This document shows positions 16,229 through 24,890 of a stretch of DNA of 36,561 bases, one piece after another. The stretch covers positions 1 to 36,561 of the forward strand of contig JAKEEG010000059.1 in assembly GCA_022616555.1 (NCBI GenBank), given 5' to 3'. Source of the stretch: Ignavibacteriota bacterium (GTDB taxonomy: Bacteria > Bacteroidota > Ignavibacteria > UBA10030). Each line of letters starts with the position of its first letter. The first letter of the stretch is position 1. The notes beneath the pieces are model-generated. The model was not told the DNA's origin and ran no database searches. It saw only the letters and a list, made by a program, of their open reading frames with translations. The position numbers and the translations under genes were made by a program.

Positions 16229-16272
16229 GGTTGGTTGTCTTGGTTGCTACAAACGGTTGTTTATTTTGGTTG
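16229..16272. repeat. Five GGTTG repeats upstream of the MauE-like gene
   Basis: GGTTG begins at 16229, 16233, 16242, 16255 and 16268, the last three 13 bases apart. They lie 75-120 bases upstream of the MauE-like start, where an activator would bind. Confidence 0.4.
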
Positions 16273-16301
16273 GCAAAAACGGGAGAGCTGTGAGGGGGAT
16301 G

Positions 16302-16629
16302 TTAAGGTCTGTGATTATCTCTATAGGCTTCCATGGTCATTCCGGTTACTTTTTTAAAAGTTTTTTGCTCCGGTGTCTTCCCGCTCGAAGCCTACCTCGA
16401 AGCAAATCTCGAAACATTTCATGTCCGGATTTTCTTTGAGAAGTTGTTGTGCCTTGCGCACTCTTGTTTCGATGATGAAGGCGTGAAGATTTTTCCGTTC
16501 CTTGCGCCGGAAATCCTTGCGCAGAGTTTCGACGGATACGTCAAAATGTTCGGCGATATCTGCGAGCGCGTTAACGCCGCGGATATTTCCTTCGACCCAT
16601 TTTTTGATGTCGGTGGTATTTATGCCCAC
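16302..16629 (-). pseudogene. AraC-type HTH protein interrupted by a +1 frameshift
   Basis: The first frame (GTG 16629 to TAA 16354) codes 91 residues that cover most of an AraC-type DNA-binding domain: LADIAEHFDVSVETLRKDFRRKE, then IIETRVRKAQQLLKENPDMKCFEICFEVGF. It stops at the sequence AAC TTT TAA. Skipping one T restores the family's normal end, KKVTGMTMEAYRDNHRP, to a stop at 16302-16304. The distance from VGF to FKK then equals that of intact AraC proteins. Cause: mutation, a homopolymer sequencing error, or a programmed +1 shift, since Phe-tRNA can re-pair on UUU. It lies 32 bases after the hybrid kinase on the same strand and is probably its output partner. Confidence 0.7.
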
Positions 16630-16661
16630 AACCTTCTTCAGTAGCTCGTTGGACTGTTACG

Positions 16662-18566
16662 TCATTTCCCAAACATCTCCGCCAACATTGTTAGCAGCTT
16701 CTCGGCCGGGTAGGGCTTTTGAAGGAAGGCGATGTGCTCGCCGGATTCAAGCTCAATGACGTGCTCGTGGCGCAGGAAGCCGCTCGCCGCAATGATTTTA
16801 ACGGTGGGGAGAATTTTGCGTATCGCACGGATAGTTGCCATACCGTCCATGAGGGGCATATTCATATCACACACAATCGCGTTGATTTCGGATGAGTGCT
16901 TGGCGGTGACGACGACGCCTTCGGCGCCATCGGCTGCGGTCAGTACGCGATAGTTGAAAGATTCGAGCATCGTCTTGGTGATTTCAAGAATGCTCGTTTC
17001 GTCGTCGATAATAAGGATCGTCTGCCCGCTACCCGTCGGGAGGTCGCGAGATTCTCCTTCCGCTTTTTCCGTGGCGGCGGAGGGGACTGCAGGGAGATAG
17101 ACTTTGAATTCCGTTCCCTTGCCGACCTCGCTGTACACGCTCATAAATCCGCCATGGCTGCGCACGATGCCGTAGGAGGTGGAGAGTCCAAGCCCCGTGC
17201 CTTTGCCGGGTCCCTTGGTGGTATAGAACGGCTCGTAGATCTTTTCCAGCAAATGGTGTGGGATGCCGACACCGGTGTCGGCGACGATGAACATCACGTG
17301 AGGGCCGGGCTTGGCATCCGTATGGAATCGGGCGGTGTGCTCATCCACCACGACGTTGTCAATCGTGACGGTCAGCAGCCCACCAGACGGCATAGCGTCG
17401 CGTGCATTGACACACAGGTTCAGGAGCACCTGATTGAACTGGGTTGGGTCGCCAGTGGTATTCCACGGCTGTGAGGAGACTTTCAACTGGAAGTCGATGT
17501 TTTTCGGGAACGTCTCGCGCACCATCTGCTCGATTTCCAGAACGAGATGCTTGGGTTGGATTTCGATTTTCTTCCGCTCGACGCCGCGTGCGAAGGTCAG
17601 AATATGCTTCACCATATCAGCACCGCGCTTGGTGACGGCTTCGAGCATATTGACCATCTTCTGGTCTTCTTCCAGCGGTAATTTTTTTCGCAACAGCTGA
17701 AGAGCGATCATAATAGGGCCGAGCACGTTATTGAGGTCGTGCGCGATACCGCCCGCGAGCGTGCCAATGCTTTCCATGCGCTGGGAGCGGAGGAATTGCG
17801 CTTCCAGGCGTTTCTTTTCGGTGATGTCGGAATCCACAACATAAATCGATTGCGGATTTCCGTCGTCGTCACGCATCAACAGCCAGCGGCTATAGACTGT
17901 CAATTCGTGTCCGTCCTTTAGGATGTGCGTCCATTCTCCTTCCCATCGGCCGTGGGTGAGGACTGACTGGAGTGCTTCGTCGTACTGGACGGGCAGGTCT
18001 TTCTTGCTCAGCTCAGTCGAGCGTTTGCCGATGATCTCCTCTTTGGAAAAGCCGTAGAGCCGTTCGGAGCCCTTGCTCCAGAATTTGATTTTGCCCGTCG
18101 TGTCCATGACGATGATTCCATCTGGGTCGATATCCAACAACTCCGCTTGCAGGCGGATTTGTTCTTCGTTGAGGCGTTGTTTGTGGCGTTCTTCCTTGTC
18201 GCGCAAAGCCCTACGGACGACTGAGGGGAGCCGTGCGATGCGGTCCTTCAACACGTAGTCTGTTGCACCGCGTTTCAGCGCGTCGATGGCGCGTTCTTCC
18301 CCGATTGTTCCGGAGACGTAAATCATCGGGACGTGCGGCGATATTTCTTTTGCGAGCGATAATGCCGTCAGTCCGTCGAACGAGGGGAGATTGTAGTCGG
18401 AAAGAATGAGGTCGATTGCCAGCGTGCGCAGCGCCTCAAGGAATGTGTCACGCGAGTCCACGCGAACAATACTGCAGGCGATACCGTCCTCGGTAAGCAC
18501 CTGTTGAATCAGCTCGGAATCGTATTTATTGTCCTCAAGGTTGAGGATTCGTAACGGTTGAGTCAT
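16662..18566 (-). CDS. Hybrid histidine kinase, REC-PAS-HisKA-HATPase-REC
   Basis: The 634-residue protein starts at ATG 18566, with AGGGAG 6 bases upstream; the frame extends 7 codons further without a ribosome site. Domains: receiver 1 (about 3-120, NLEDN, acceptor Asp57 in ILSDYNLP), PAS (about 138-250), HisKA with His276 in GGIAHDLNNVL, HATPase with NLCVNARDAM, ADTGVGIP and GTGLGLSTSYG, and receiver 2 (about 515-634, LIIDDE, acceptor Asp567 in VCDMNMPLMDG). There is no membrane helix, so it is cytoplasmic. The leading receiver suggests it takes phosphate or signal from the upstream kinase/REC pair. Confidence 0.94.
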   Translation of the reverse strand: MTQPLRILNLEDNKYDSELIQQVLTEDGIACSIVRVDSRDTFLEALRTLAIDLILSDYNLPSFDGLTALSLAKEISPHVPMIYVSGTIGEERAIDALKRGATDYVLKDRIARLPSVVRRALRDKEERHKQRLNEEQIRLQAELLDIDPDGIIVMDTTGKIKFWSKGSERLYGFSKEEIIGKRSTELSKKDLPVQYDEALQSVLTHGRWEGEWTHILKDGHELTVYSRWLLMRDDDGNPQSIYVVDSDITEKKRLEAQFLRSQRMESIGTLAGGIAHDLNNVLGPIMIALQLLRKKLPLEEDQKMVNMLEAVTKRGADMVKHILTFARGVERKKIEIQPKHLVLEIEQMVRETFPKNIDFQLKVSSQPWNTTGDPTQFNQVLLNLCVNARDAMPSGGLLTVTIDNVVVDEHTARFHTDAKPGPHVMFIVADTGVGIPHHLLEKIYEPFYTTKGPGKGTGLGLSTSYGIVRSHGGFMSVYSEVGKGTEFKVYLPAVPSAATEKAEGESRDLPTGSGQTILIIDDETSILEITKTMLESFNYRVLTAADGAEGVVVTAKHSSEINAIVCDMNMPLMDGMATIRAIRKILPTVKIIAASGFLRHEHVIELESGEHIAFLQKPYPAEKLLTMLAEMFGK

Positions 18567-18616
18567 AGTCAGCTCCCTTCTTGACACGGCGACTTTGAGG
18601 TCGCATTACCCTTGCG

Positions 18617-19603
18617 CTACATCTTTTTTGCCTGGCTTCCCGGCGGCGGCTCGTTGATGAGCGCCCAGAAGACGCCCAATTGTTTCACAGCGTCAATGAA
18701 TTCCTGAAACTCCACCGGTTTGACGACGTACGCGTTGACGCCGAGTTTGTAACTGTTGACAACGTCCAGCTCTTCGCGGGAAGAGGTGAGCATGACGACG
18801 GGGATGACGCACAGCTCTTTATCCGCTTTGATTGTCCGTAGGACTTCCAAGCCGTCCACTTTCGGCATTTTCAGGTCGAGCAGAATCACCGCCGGGTGCC
18901 CCGGCGTGCGTAGGCGATAATTGCCTCGCCGGAAGAGGTAGTCCAGCGCTTCTGCGCCGTCGCGGACGACGATAACTTCGTTCGCGAGGTTGTTTTCGCT
19001 GAGCGCGGCGAGTGTCAGCTCGACGTCGTTGGGATTATCTTCAGCGAGAAGGATGCTTTTAAGCTCTGTGACCATAGGAGTCCCCTTTGGACTATGTTCT
19101 TTACTTGATTGCACGGTACTTCGATGTGTTTCGTACTTACTGAGGATCCATAGCATTCGCTGCATCATGGGCTGGCGCGGAAAATTGATGCCCGCCATGT
19201 ACAGGTGCACGCGTTGTTTCGAAACCCCTAACTCTGCCGCCAGCCAGTTCTGATTTTTGCCTATCCGTTTCAGCTTGCTGCTGACCAGCTGAGAAAAATC
19301 CTGCTGGCTGAACAAAATGGTTGTGTTTCGTTGTCTGTGATATTGCCGCTTGAATTCATAGTAAACATTGAACCATTCCTGCTCAGTCCATTCGGTGCTC
19401 TGATGATGCCCATCGCCAAGTTGATGAAGCCGTTGCAGGAGCATTTTTTTGAATGTTTTGAGCTTCGGGTACTGACTGTTGATGCTGAAAAATCGACGGT
19501 ACGCGTTCTCAAACGTATAGCCGTTTCGTTCAGCGACGGCTTCGAGGTGTTTCCGCAAGCCCGTTATGAGTGCCGCTTGCCGTCGCCGATGCTCCGAGCG
19601 CAT
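18617..19603 (-). CDS. HTH-receiver fusion (Rcp1-like response regulator)
   Basis: The 328-residue frame joins two parts. Residues 1-170 are helical and basic, with a Cro/XRE-type helix-turn-helix at about 118-140 ([20 protein letters not shown]). Residues 180-320 are a receiver of the Rcp1 type ([13 protein letters not shown], acceptor Asp243 in [17 protein letters not shown], and KPVEF). An internal ATG at 19075 has AAAGGGG 7-8 bases upstream and would give a 152-residue free receiver, the usual Rcp1 size, so two products are possible. The ATG at 19603 is 6 bases after the upstream kinase stop, which implies coupling. Confidence 0.85.
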   Translation of the reverse strand: MRSEHRRRQAALITGLRKHLEAVAERNGYTFENAYRRFFSINSQYPKLKTFKKMLLQRLHQLGDGHHQSTEWTEQEWFNVYYEFKRQYHRQRNTTILFSQQDFSQLVSSKLKRIGKNQNWLAAELGVSKQRVHLYMAGINFPRQPMMQRMLWILSKYETHRSTVQSSKEHSPKGTPMVTELKSILLAEDNPNDVELTLAALSENNLANEVIVVRDGAEALDYLFRRGNYRLRTPGHPAVILLDLKMPKVDGLEVLRTIKADKELCVIPVVMLTSSREELDVVNSYKLGVNAYVVKPVEFQEFIDAVKQLGVFWALINEPPPGSQAKKM

Positions 19604-19609
19604 GTTATG

Positions 19610-21643
19610 CTAAACGGTATGTTCGCCGGGCGTTTCGACCGGCAATGAAAAATAGAACGTTGCCCCCTTGTCCAAAACTCCTTCTGCCCATGTTTTTCCG
19701 CCGTGACGTGAAATGATCCGGCGAACATTTGCCAGCCCGATTCCCGTACCCTCGAACTCGTCTGCGCGGTGTAGGCGCTGGAAGACGCCGAACAGTTTCT
19801 CAACATATTTCATATCGAATCCGACGCCGTTATCCCGCACATAAAAGACCAGCTCGCGGCTGTTTTCCCTGCAGCCGATTTCGATCTGTGTTTGCGGACG
19901 TGGGCGGGTGTATTTTACGGCGTTGCCGAGAAGATTTTGAAACACTAGCCCGAGCATTTCTCTATCGGCCGTGACTCCCGGAAGTTTTGTGACGTTCCAG
20001 TCGATTTCGCGCTCCGCCGTTTCCTGGCTCAAACTTGCGATCGCTTCGCGTACGAGAGCGTTGGAATCGAAATGAGACCTTCGCATTTCGGCCCTGCCCA
20101 TTCGGGAGAAGACGAGCAGGTCGTCGATGAGCGCGCCCATATGCTTTGCCGCGTTGCCGATCGTATGGAGATACCGTTTGGATTGGTCGTCGAGTGATTC
20201 GGCAGCCCGCTTGACCAATAATTCGGTAAATCCGTCGATATGCCGGAGCGGGGCTCGGAGGTCGTGCGAAACAGAGTACGAGAACGCTTCGAGTTCCTTA
20301 TTGGCGTTTTCAAGCCGTATGTTCAGTTGTTTGAGATTGTGCTCAGCCTGTTTTCGCCCGGTAATATCATTAAAGACAACCACGCCACCATGTTGCGTGC
20401 CTTCAGGGTCGAGGAGAGGCCTGCCGGAGACTGACAGCCATACACCTTGCGGGTTATCCGGGTGCCGCAGGAATTGCTCCTCTGCATCAGTCGGCTCGCC
20501 TTGCAACGCGCGGACGAGTGGCGAGCGCTCGGGTGGGTACGGCGTTTGTTGGTCGGGGAGAAAGACGCCGTAATATTCCGACCATTGTTGAGAGGGTACA
20601 TCGGCGGACCCGCGGCCGACAAGCCGTCGTGCTGCTTTATTCCAGATGATAAATTTTCCGTCCATATCGGCTACGACGACGCCGTCTCCCATGCTGTCCA
20701 AAACCGAGTTGAGAATATTGGTTTGCTGCGCAAGCGTTAATGTCAACTCGCGGAGTTTTTGGTCGGACCGGCTTAGGGCGAAGGCATTCCACCATACTGC
20801 GGGCAGGATGAGCAGGATGACGGCAACTGAATTCAACGCGACGCCGAACTCCGTACTGTACAATCCGATGTTCTCACCCCAAATCCTCAAGAGTCCGATA
20901 ACGACTATGATGATGGTGACTGAGGGAAGCAGTACGCGCAGCGAAGCCCCTCCGGGGTCGTCTGCGAGCAGCAGTTGGACCATTCTCCAATTTGGATGAG
21001 CACAGATTATACCGCTGCTGAGAATCAAGAAGGTAAGTGAGGTATGGATCGCCATAAAAAAATTTGAAAAGAGCCCGGAAAACGGCTCCACTCCGTACAG
21101 ATAGCCGAGGATGGCGATGAATGAAAACACAGCGACCGCGTGATTGAGCATGATAGCGAACGTGTCGGCCAAACTGCTTTTACGTTGGATTTGCGAAATC
21201 AGCAACACGAACGATAGCAACAGAAAGTTTATGGCTGTTGCCGGAGCCATCTGCCCCGGTTTTGCTGTCGCGACTGGATGCGGTTCATCGACGAATAACA
21301 ATTCGTTGATGCCCGCATTCCACTCAAACAGATACTCGCTGAGTGTGAGTAGTGTGATGATTGCTACGAGAATGGGAGAAGCAAGAGCGGCGTTTTGTCG
21401 CCACGTTCGCGGGGATGCGGTTGCTGGACGATCGCTTTGGAGAAAATACAGTGTAAGGCCAAGAAGGATGAAACAGATTGCCGTGTTCGCCTTCATGGTG
21501 ACAAACCCGGGTAAGATACTTTTAAGCAGGGGGAGACCGAACATCCAGCCGAAGAGGACGAGGATTCCCACAAGCATTGTCCAAATACTCGCTGCTTTTG
21601 AGAGTGATTGCAACAGTGATGCACGACGTAGAATAGAATTCAC
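19610..21643 (-). CDS. Multi-pass membrane sensor histidine kinase with PAS domain
   Basis: I start this 677-residue kinase at GTG 21643, preceded by GGGGGGAG at 8 bases; the open frame runs to 21874 but the extra 77 codons look random. The first 300 residues hold about eight membrane helices in a MASE-like sensor unit. A PAS domain follows (NSVLDSMGDGVVVADMDGKFIIWN...). HisKA has the SYSVSHDLRAPLRHIDGF motif, and HATPase has NLLGNAVKYT, DNGVGFD and GTGIGLANV. Kinases with the SHDLRAPLR motif commonly pair with Rcp1-type receivers like the next gene. The signal is unknown. Confidence 0.93.
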   Translation of the reverse strand: MNSILRRASLLQSLSKAASIWTMLVGILVLFGWMFGLPLLKSILPGFVTMKANTAICFILLGLTLYFLQSDRPATASPRTWRQNAALASPILVAIITLLTLSEYLFEWNAGINELLFVDEPHPVATAKPGQMAPATAINFLLLSFVLLISQIQRKSSLADTFAIMLNHAVAVFSFIAILGYLYGVEPFSGLFSNFFMAIHTSLTFLILSSGIICAHPNWRMVQLLLADDPGGASLRVLLPSVTIIIVVIGLLRIWGENIGLYSTEFGVALNSVAVILLILPAVWWNAFALSRSDQKLRELTLTLAQQTNILNSVLDSMGDGVVVADMDGKFIIWNKAARRLVGRGSADVPSQQWSEYYGVFLPDQQTPYPPERSPLVRALQGEPTDAEEQFLRHPDNPQGVWLSVSGRPLLDPEGTQHGGVVVFNDITGRKQAEHNLKQLNIRLENANKELEAFSYSVSHDLRAPLRHIDGFTELLVKRAAESLDDQSKRYLHTIGNAAKHMGALIDDLLVFSRMGRAEMRRSHFDSNALVREAIASLSQETAEREIDWNVTKLPGVTADREMLGLVFQNLLGNAVKYTRPRPQTQIEIGCRENSRELVFYVRDNGVGFDMKYVEKLFGVFQRLHRADEFEGTGIGLANVRRIISRHGGKTWAEGVLDKGATFYFSLPVETPGEHTV

Positions 21644-22139
21644 GGCGTGATCTCCCCCCAGTTTTTTGAACGCAACCTCAGCGCGGAACCAGAAGCAATC
21701 AATGCCAGCCCGGCAACCCAGGCAAGCCGGGCGACCTGTGCGGGATAATTTGCGACAGCCGATGCAATCGCAAAAAATCTCACGGATGTTGATATAATAT
21801 ACGTACTCAAACTTCTGAGATGCAAGGAAAAGGGACACACCGGGAAATTTAGTGTGTAGCGCCTCGTATCGCAAGGTGTTGCTGCGCTAACTAAAGTAAT
21901 ATGACTGCGATATCGGGCTTTCCGACTTGGTGGAATGAGCAAAAGTGTAAAATGACTGTTCAAAATTCAATTCTGAAAAAATAAGAAAAAAACTCGGTGG
22001 AGTTTTTATATCCGCGTCGTTCTTGAGGCTGCATCGGTACAAGCTTCTTTGCAAACACAGAGAAGACATCAGCTATGCTCCATCACAATAAACCCTTTAT
22101 TCCACAGGTGATATATCGAGAAAAGGGGGGAAAGTATCA

Positions 22140-22204
22140 ATCCGTACAAGTACGGATAATGCTTTATCCGTACTTGTACGGATAGTATCCGTACAAGTAC
22201 GGAT
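22140..22204. repeat. Three copies of an 18-bp palindrome
   Basis: ATCCGTAC-AA-GTACGGAT occurs at 22140-22157, as its complement with TT centre at 22166-22183, and again with AA centre at 22187-22204. Arms are identical in all three. Copy 2 can pair fully with copy 1 (8-base loop) or copy 3 (3-base loop), giving mutually exclusive hairpins. As DNA it could bind a dimeric regulator three times. Confidence 0.85.
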
Positions 22205-22343
22205 TGCGGGTAACATGAAAAGGACTAATTTGTAGGGGTGAACAGTGTAGTTTTTACACAGTGCAGTAAAAGCGGTTCCTCCTTCCACAACGTGGGCACA
22301 ACACTTGGCGGTGCTTTGTGCAGCACGGGATTCATCGCATGAG

Positions 22344-22388
22344 CTTGTGGTTGCTAGCGCTCCACTATAGCAGCCACAAGCCTTGTGG
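22344..22388. repeat. Cluster of CTTGTGG inverted repeats
   Basis: CTTGTGGTTGCT (22344-22355) pairs with AGCAGCCACAAG (22369-22380) with one G-T pair. CCACAAG-C-CTTGTGG (22374-22388) is a second palindrome sharing the same arm, so two hairpins compete. It lies between the NarL-type gene end (22467) and the triple palindrome and could be a terminator-like or regulatory structure. Confidence 0.5.
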
Positions 22389-22466
22389 TGAAGCAATGAG
22401 CAGAGCAGCTTCAGTTCGACAATAAATAGTTTTAGTTGAAGAGACTACAGTGAGAGTGAATCCCGA

Positions 22467-23135
22467 TCACCCCTTCTCAACAATCCCCTGGTTAATGGCG
22501 TAGGCAGTCAGCTCAGCGACGGAGGACAGATTTAATTTACTCATCACCGATTTGCGCTGGGTTTCGATCGTGCGCACGCTGAGGTGGAGTTTGTCGGCAA
22601 TTTCCCGGCTGGTTAGTCCTTCGGCGATGAAACGGAGCACCTCTACTTCGCGGTGCGAGAGGACGGTGTCAGAAAGCATTTTGGTCGGGCGGGAGTGCTT
22701 TCGCACTTCATCGATGAGCAATTGTTCCACGGACGGGCTGAAGAATGAGCCGTGCGAGTGCACGCGCTCGATTGCTTCGAGGAGATCGGCAGGCGGCGAA
22801 TCTTTGAGGATGTACCCTTGCGCGCCGGCGCGGATTGTCTCAAGCACATATTCCTTGCTCTTGTGCATCGAGAGAATAAGCACTTGAGTATTGGGCAGTG
22901 CGGATTTCAGCAGCTTGGTCGCTTCAAGGCCGTTCATTTCCGGCAGGGAAATATCCATAAGCACGACTGCGGGCTTCGTTTGTTTTGCAAGCCGGATCGC
23001 GTCGCTCCCGTTTGACGCCTCGCCCACGATTTCGAACTTTGGATTCCCAGAGAGGGAGTTGCGAAGTCCCGAGAGGACAATCGGGTGGTCATCAACCAAC
23101 AGGACTTTAATCGGGCCGGGTTTTTCGGTTCTCAC
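22467..23135 (-). CDS. NarL/FixJ-family response regulator
   Basis: This 222-residue regulator starts at GTG 23135, whose bases overlap the stop of the kinase gene (GTGA); the frame continues upstream but only inside the kinase in another frame. The receiver spans about 9-128 (VLLVDDHPIVLSGL, acceptor Asp61 in VVLMDISLPEMNG, LILSMH, and the Lys in YILKDS). The LuxR-type helix-turn-helix is at about 158-218 (LSHREVEVLRFIAEGLTSREIADKLHLSVRTIETQRKSVM). It is the partner of the adjacent NarX-type kinase. Targets are unknown; the palindromes at 22140-22204 are one option. Confidence 0.95.
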   Translation of the reverse strand: MRTEKPGPIKVLLVDDHPIVLSGLRNSLSGNPKFEIVGEASNGSDAIRLAKQTKPAVVLMDISLPEMNGLEATKLLKSALPNTQVLILSMHKSKEYVLETIRAGAQGYILKDSPPADLLEAIERVHSHGSFFSPSVEQLLIDEVRKHSRPTKMLSDTVLSHREVEVLRFIAEGLTSREIADKLHLSVRTIETQRKSVMSKLNLSSVAELTAYAINQGIVEKG

Positions 23136-24748
23136 GACGCAATGCCCCGAATGTGGTGTTGCGTCAATGGATTTGTTTCGGCACGCGTTGGCGCGTGGGG
23201 AATTTGAAGAAGAATTTCCGAGCCATTGCCGGGCGTTGAGGAAATTTGCACTGTGGCGCCAATGGAAGCAGCGCGCTCGCGAATGCTTTCTAATCCTATC
23301 CCGCGGGCAGAATACGCTCTTGTCCGCAAGCGTTCCAGGTCGAACCCCCTGCCATTGTCGCGCACGGAGACTTTGAGAGAAGAATTGTGACGCTGTAGTC
23401 CAACGAAAAGTGCAGACGCACCGGAGTGTTTTTCCGCGTTGTGCAAAGTTTCCTGAATTATTCGAAAAACGGCAAGCTCGATATCGGAAGAAAAGCGGTG
23501 CGGTATTGATGGGAGCTGCAGGTCGATGGGAACTCCGGTTCGTAATGTGAATTCGTCGCACAGCGCCCGCACAGCCGAAAGCAATCCGAGGTCGTCCAGC
23601 GCGCTGGGCCGGAGGTTCTGCGAAATGCGTCTGATTTCCTGAATAGTCATTTCGAGGTGCGAGTCAATTTCCGACATCGAGCGCCGGTTGGACACCGGAG
23701 CGGCTTTCATCAGGACGTTGTGCAGACGGAATTTGACCGCTGAGAGAAGTTGCCCAACGCTGTCGTGTAACTCTCGCGAAATACGCTTGCGTTCCGATTC
23801 CTGCGCGTCGATAATGCGTTTTGTCAGGTATTCGCGCGTTTCTTCGGCATGCTTGCGCTCGGTCGTATCCCGTGCAATGCCCAGGATGGCCGTGACGCGA
23901 TCACCCCCTTGCAGCGGAACGGCATGGATTTCCAGCCAGCGGCTTGTACCGCGCTTTCCGGTGATTCTGAACTCGAGTTTACCTTTTTTGCCGTCCAGAA
24001 CGTCTCTCAGCAAAGCGTTGAATTCTCTTCGGTGTGCAAGCTCAACGAATTTGTTTATCGGCTGGCCGCGTAAGTCTTCCACAGAATCTGCTTCCACTAC
24101 CGAAAGCCCCGCGGGGTTGAGAGACACAAGATTGCCGTCTGTGTTCAGCACCATCACACATTCAGGCGTTACGTCAATGATCGTTCTTAAGAACTGCTCC
24201 CGCTCGGCAAGCATACGTTCCGCTTGTTTTCGCTCGGTAATATCGCGCACGACATTGCGGAAGCCTGTCGGGGCGCCCGTGTCATCCCGCAAAATTCTCG
24301 TAACTTGCTCAACCCAGATGGAGGTACCGTCTTTGTGCCGTGCGCGGAACTCGCAGGATGTATCGAGTATACCGTTTGTGACGCAGTTTAAGAAATGAAT
24401 AACGACCCGCCGTCGGTCCTCTCTGGCGATCAGACGGATATAGAGTTGTCCAAGCAGCTCACGCTCCGAATAACCTGAGGCGTGGAAAAGATTCGGGCTG
24501 GCATAGGTGAGCTTGCCGCGGGCGTCGGTGACGTAGTAAATATCCTTGATGTTTTCAACGAGGTTGCGAAAGCGCGATTCGCTTTCGCTTAGCGCGCGCA
24601 TTTTTTCGCGTTGTGCGGCAAGGTAGCGGCGCTGGCTGACGTAGAGGGACGCGATAAATGCGGTCACGAGAGCGACCAGAGCGCCCGTGCCGATAATGAT
24701 AGTCCAGAGCAGATCTATTGATGAAGACGAAGTAGCAGTCTCTGGCAT
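23132..24748 (-). CDS. NarX-type histidine kinase with two PAS domains
   Basis: This 538-residue kinase has one membrane helix near the N-terminus (about 13-36), a short coiled linker, PAS 1 (about 55-175, ending RDITERKQAE) and PAS 2 (about 183-300, ending RDTTERKHAE). The HisKA_3 helix carries the phosphate acceptor His328 in ISRELHDSVGQLLSAVKFRL. HATPase shows ETLHNAEKHSGA, DNGRGFD and GIGLESIRERAASIG. It has almost no outer domain, so it likely reads a cytoplasmic or membrane-proximal signal through PAS. ATG 24748 has GGGA 5 bases upstream. It overlaps its regulator gene by 4 bases. Confidence 0.95.
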   Translation of the reverse strand: MPETATSSSSIDLLWTIIIGTGALVALVTAFIASLYVSQRRYLAAQREKMRALSESESRFRNLVENIKDIYYVTDARGKLTYASPNLFHASGYSERELLGQLYIRLIAREDRRRVVIHFLNCVTNGILDTSCEFRARHKDGTSIWVEQVTRILRDDTGAPTGFRNVVRDITERKQAERMLAEREQFLRTIIDVTPECVMVLNTDGNLVSLNPAGLSVVEADSVEDLRGQPINKFVELAHRREFNALLRDVLDGKKGKLEFRITGKRGTSRWLEIHAVPLQGGDRVTAILGIARDTTERKHAEETREYLTKRIIDAQESERKRISRELHDSVGQLLSAVKFRLHNVLMKAAPVSNRRSMSEIDSHLEMTIQEIRRISQNLRPSALDDLGLLSAVRALCDEFTLRTGVPIDLQLPSIPHRFSSDIELAVFRIIQETLHNAEKHSGASALFVGLQRHNSSLKVSVRDNGRGFDLERLRTRAYSARGIGLESIRERAASIGATVQISSTPGNGSEILLQIPHAPTRAETNPLTQHHIRGIAS

Positions 24749-24890
24749 AGGAATCCCATGATGGACTTTAAACGGATTGCGATAAATTGAAATCCGGCGT
24801 CGCTAAAGCGCAGTTCGTTAGCTTCATAACATGGTAAACTTACTACTTCTCTGATTAAACTTCAATTAAAATCACTGTAGCATAACCTTG

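Larger units (their letters stand above)
21644..22466. other. 823-base intergenic region upstream of the sensor kinase
   Basis: No gene is supported on either strand. It holds the triple palindrome (22140-22204), a cluster of CTTGTGG/CCACAAG repeats (22344-22388) and A/T-rich stretches (21780-21800, 21950-22000) where promoters for the reverse kinase operon may lie. The open frame running through 21644-21874 contains CDCIGC and CLGC but seems accidental. Confidence 0.6.

Noticed and set aside
21644-21874. N-terminal extension of the sensor kinase with CDCIGC and CLGC cysteine motifs
   Set aside because: The GTG at 21643 has an excellent ribosome site and starts the membrane region; the extension has no such site and its composition looks random.
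22140-22204. CRISPR-like array
   Set aside because: Only three units, self-palindromic, with spacers of 8 and 3 bases, and no cas genes nearby.
23136-23561. 142-codon extension of the NarL-type regulator
   Set aside because: It lies within the kinase coding sequence in another frame; GTG 23135 in a GTGA overlap fits the receiver start.
23688-24398. 236-codon forward frame inside the NarX-type kinase
   Set aside because: Ser-rich antisense frame with no domain and no ribosome site.
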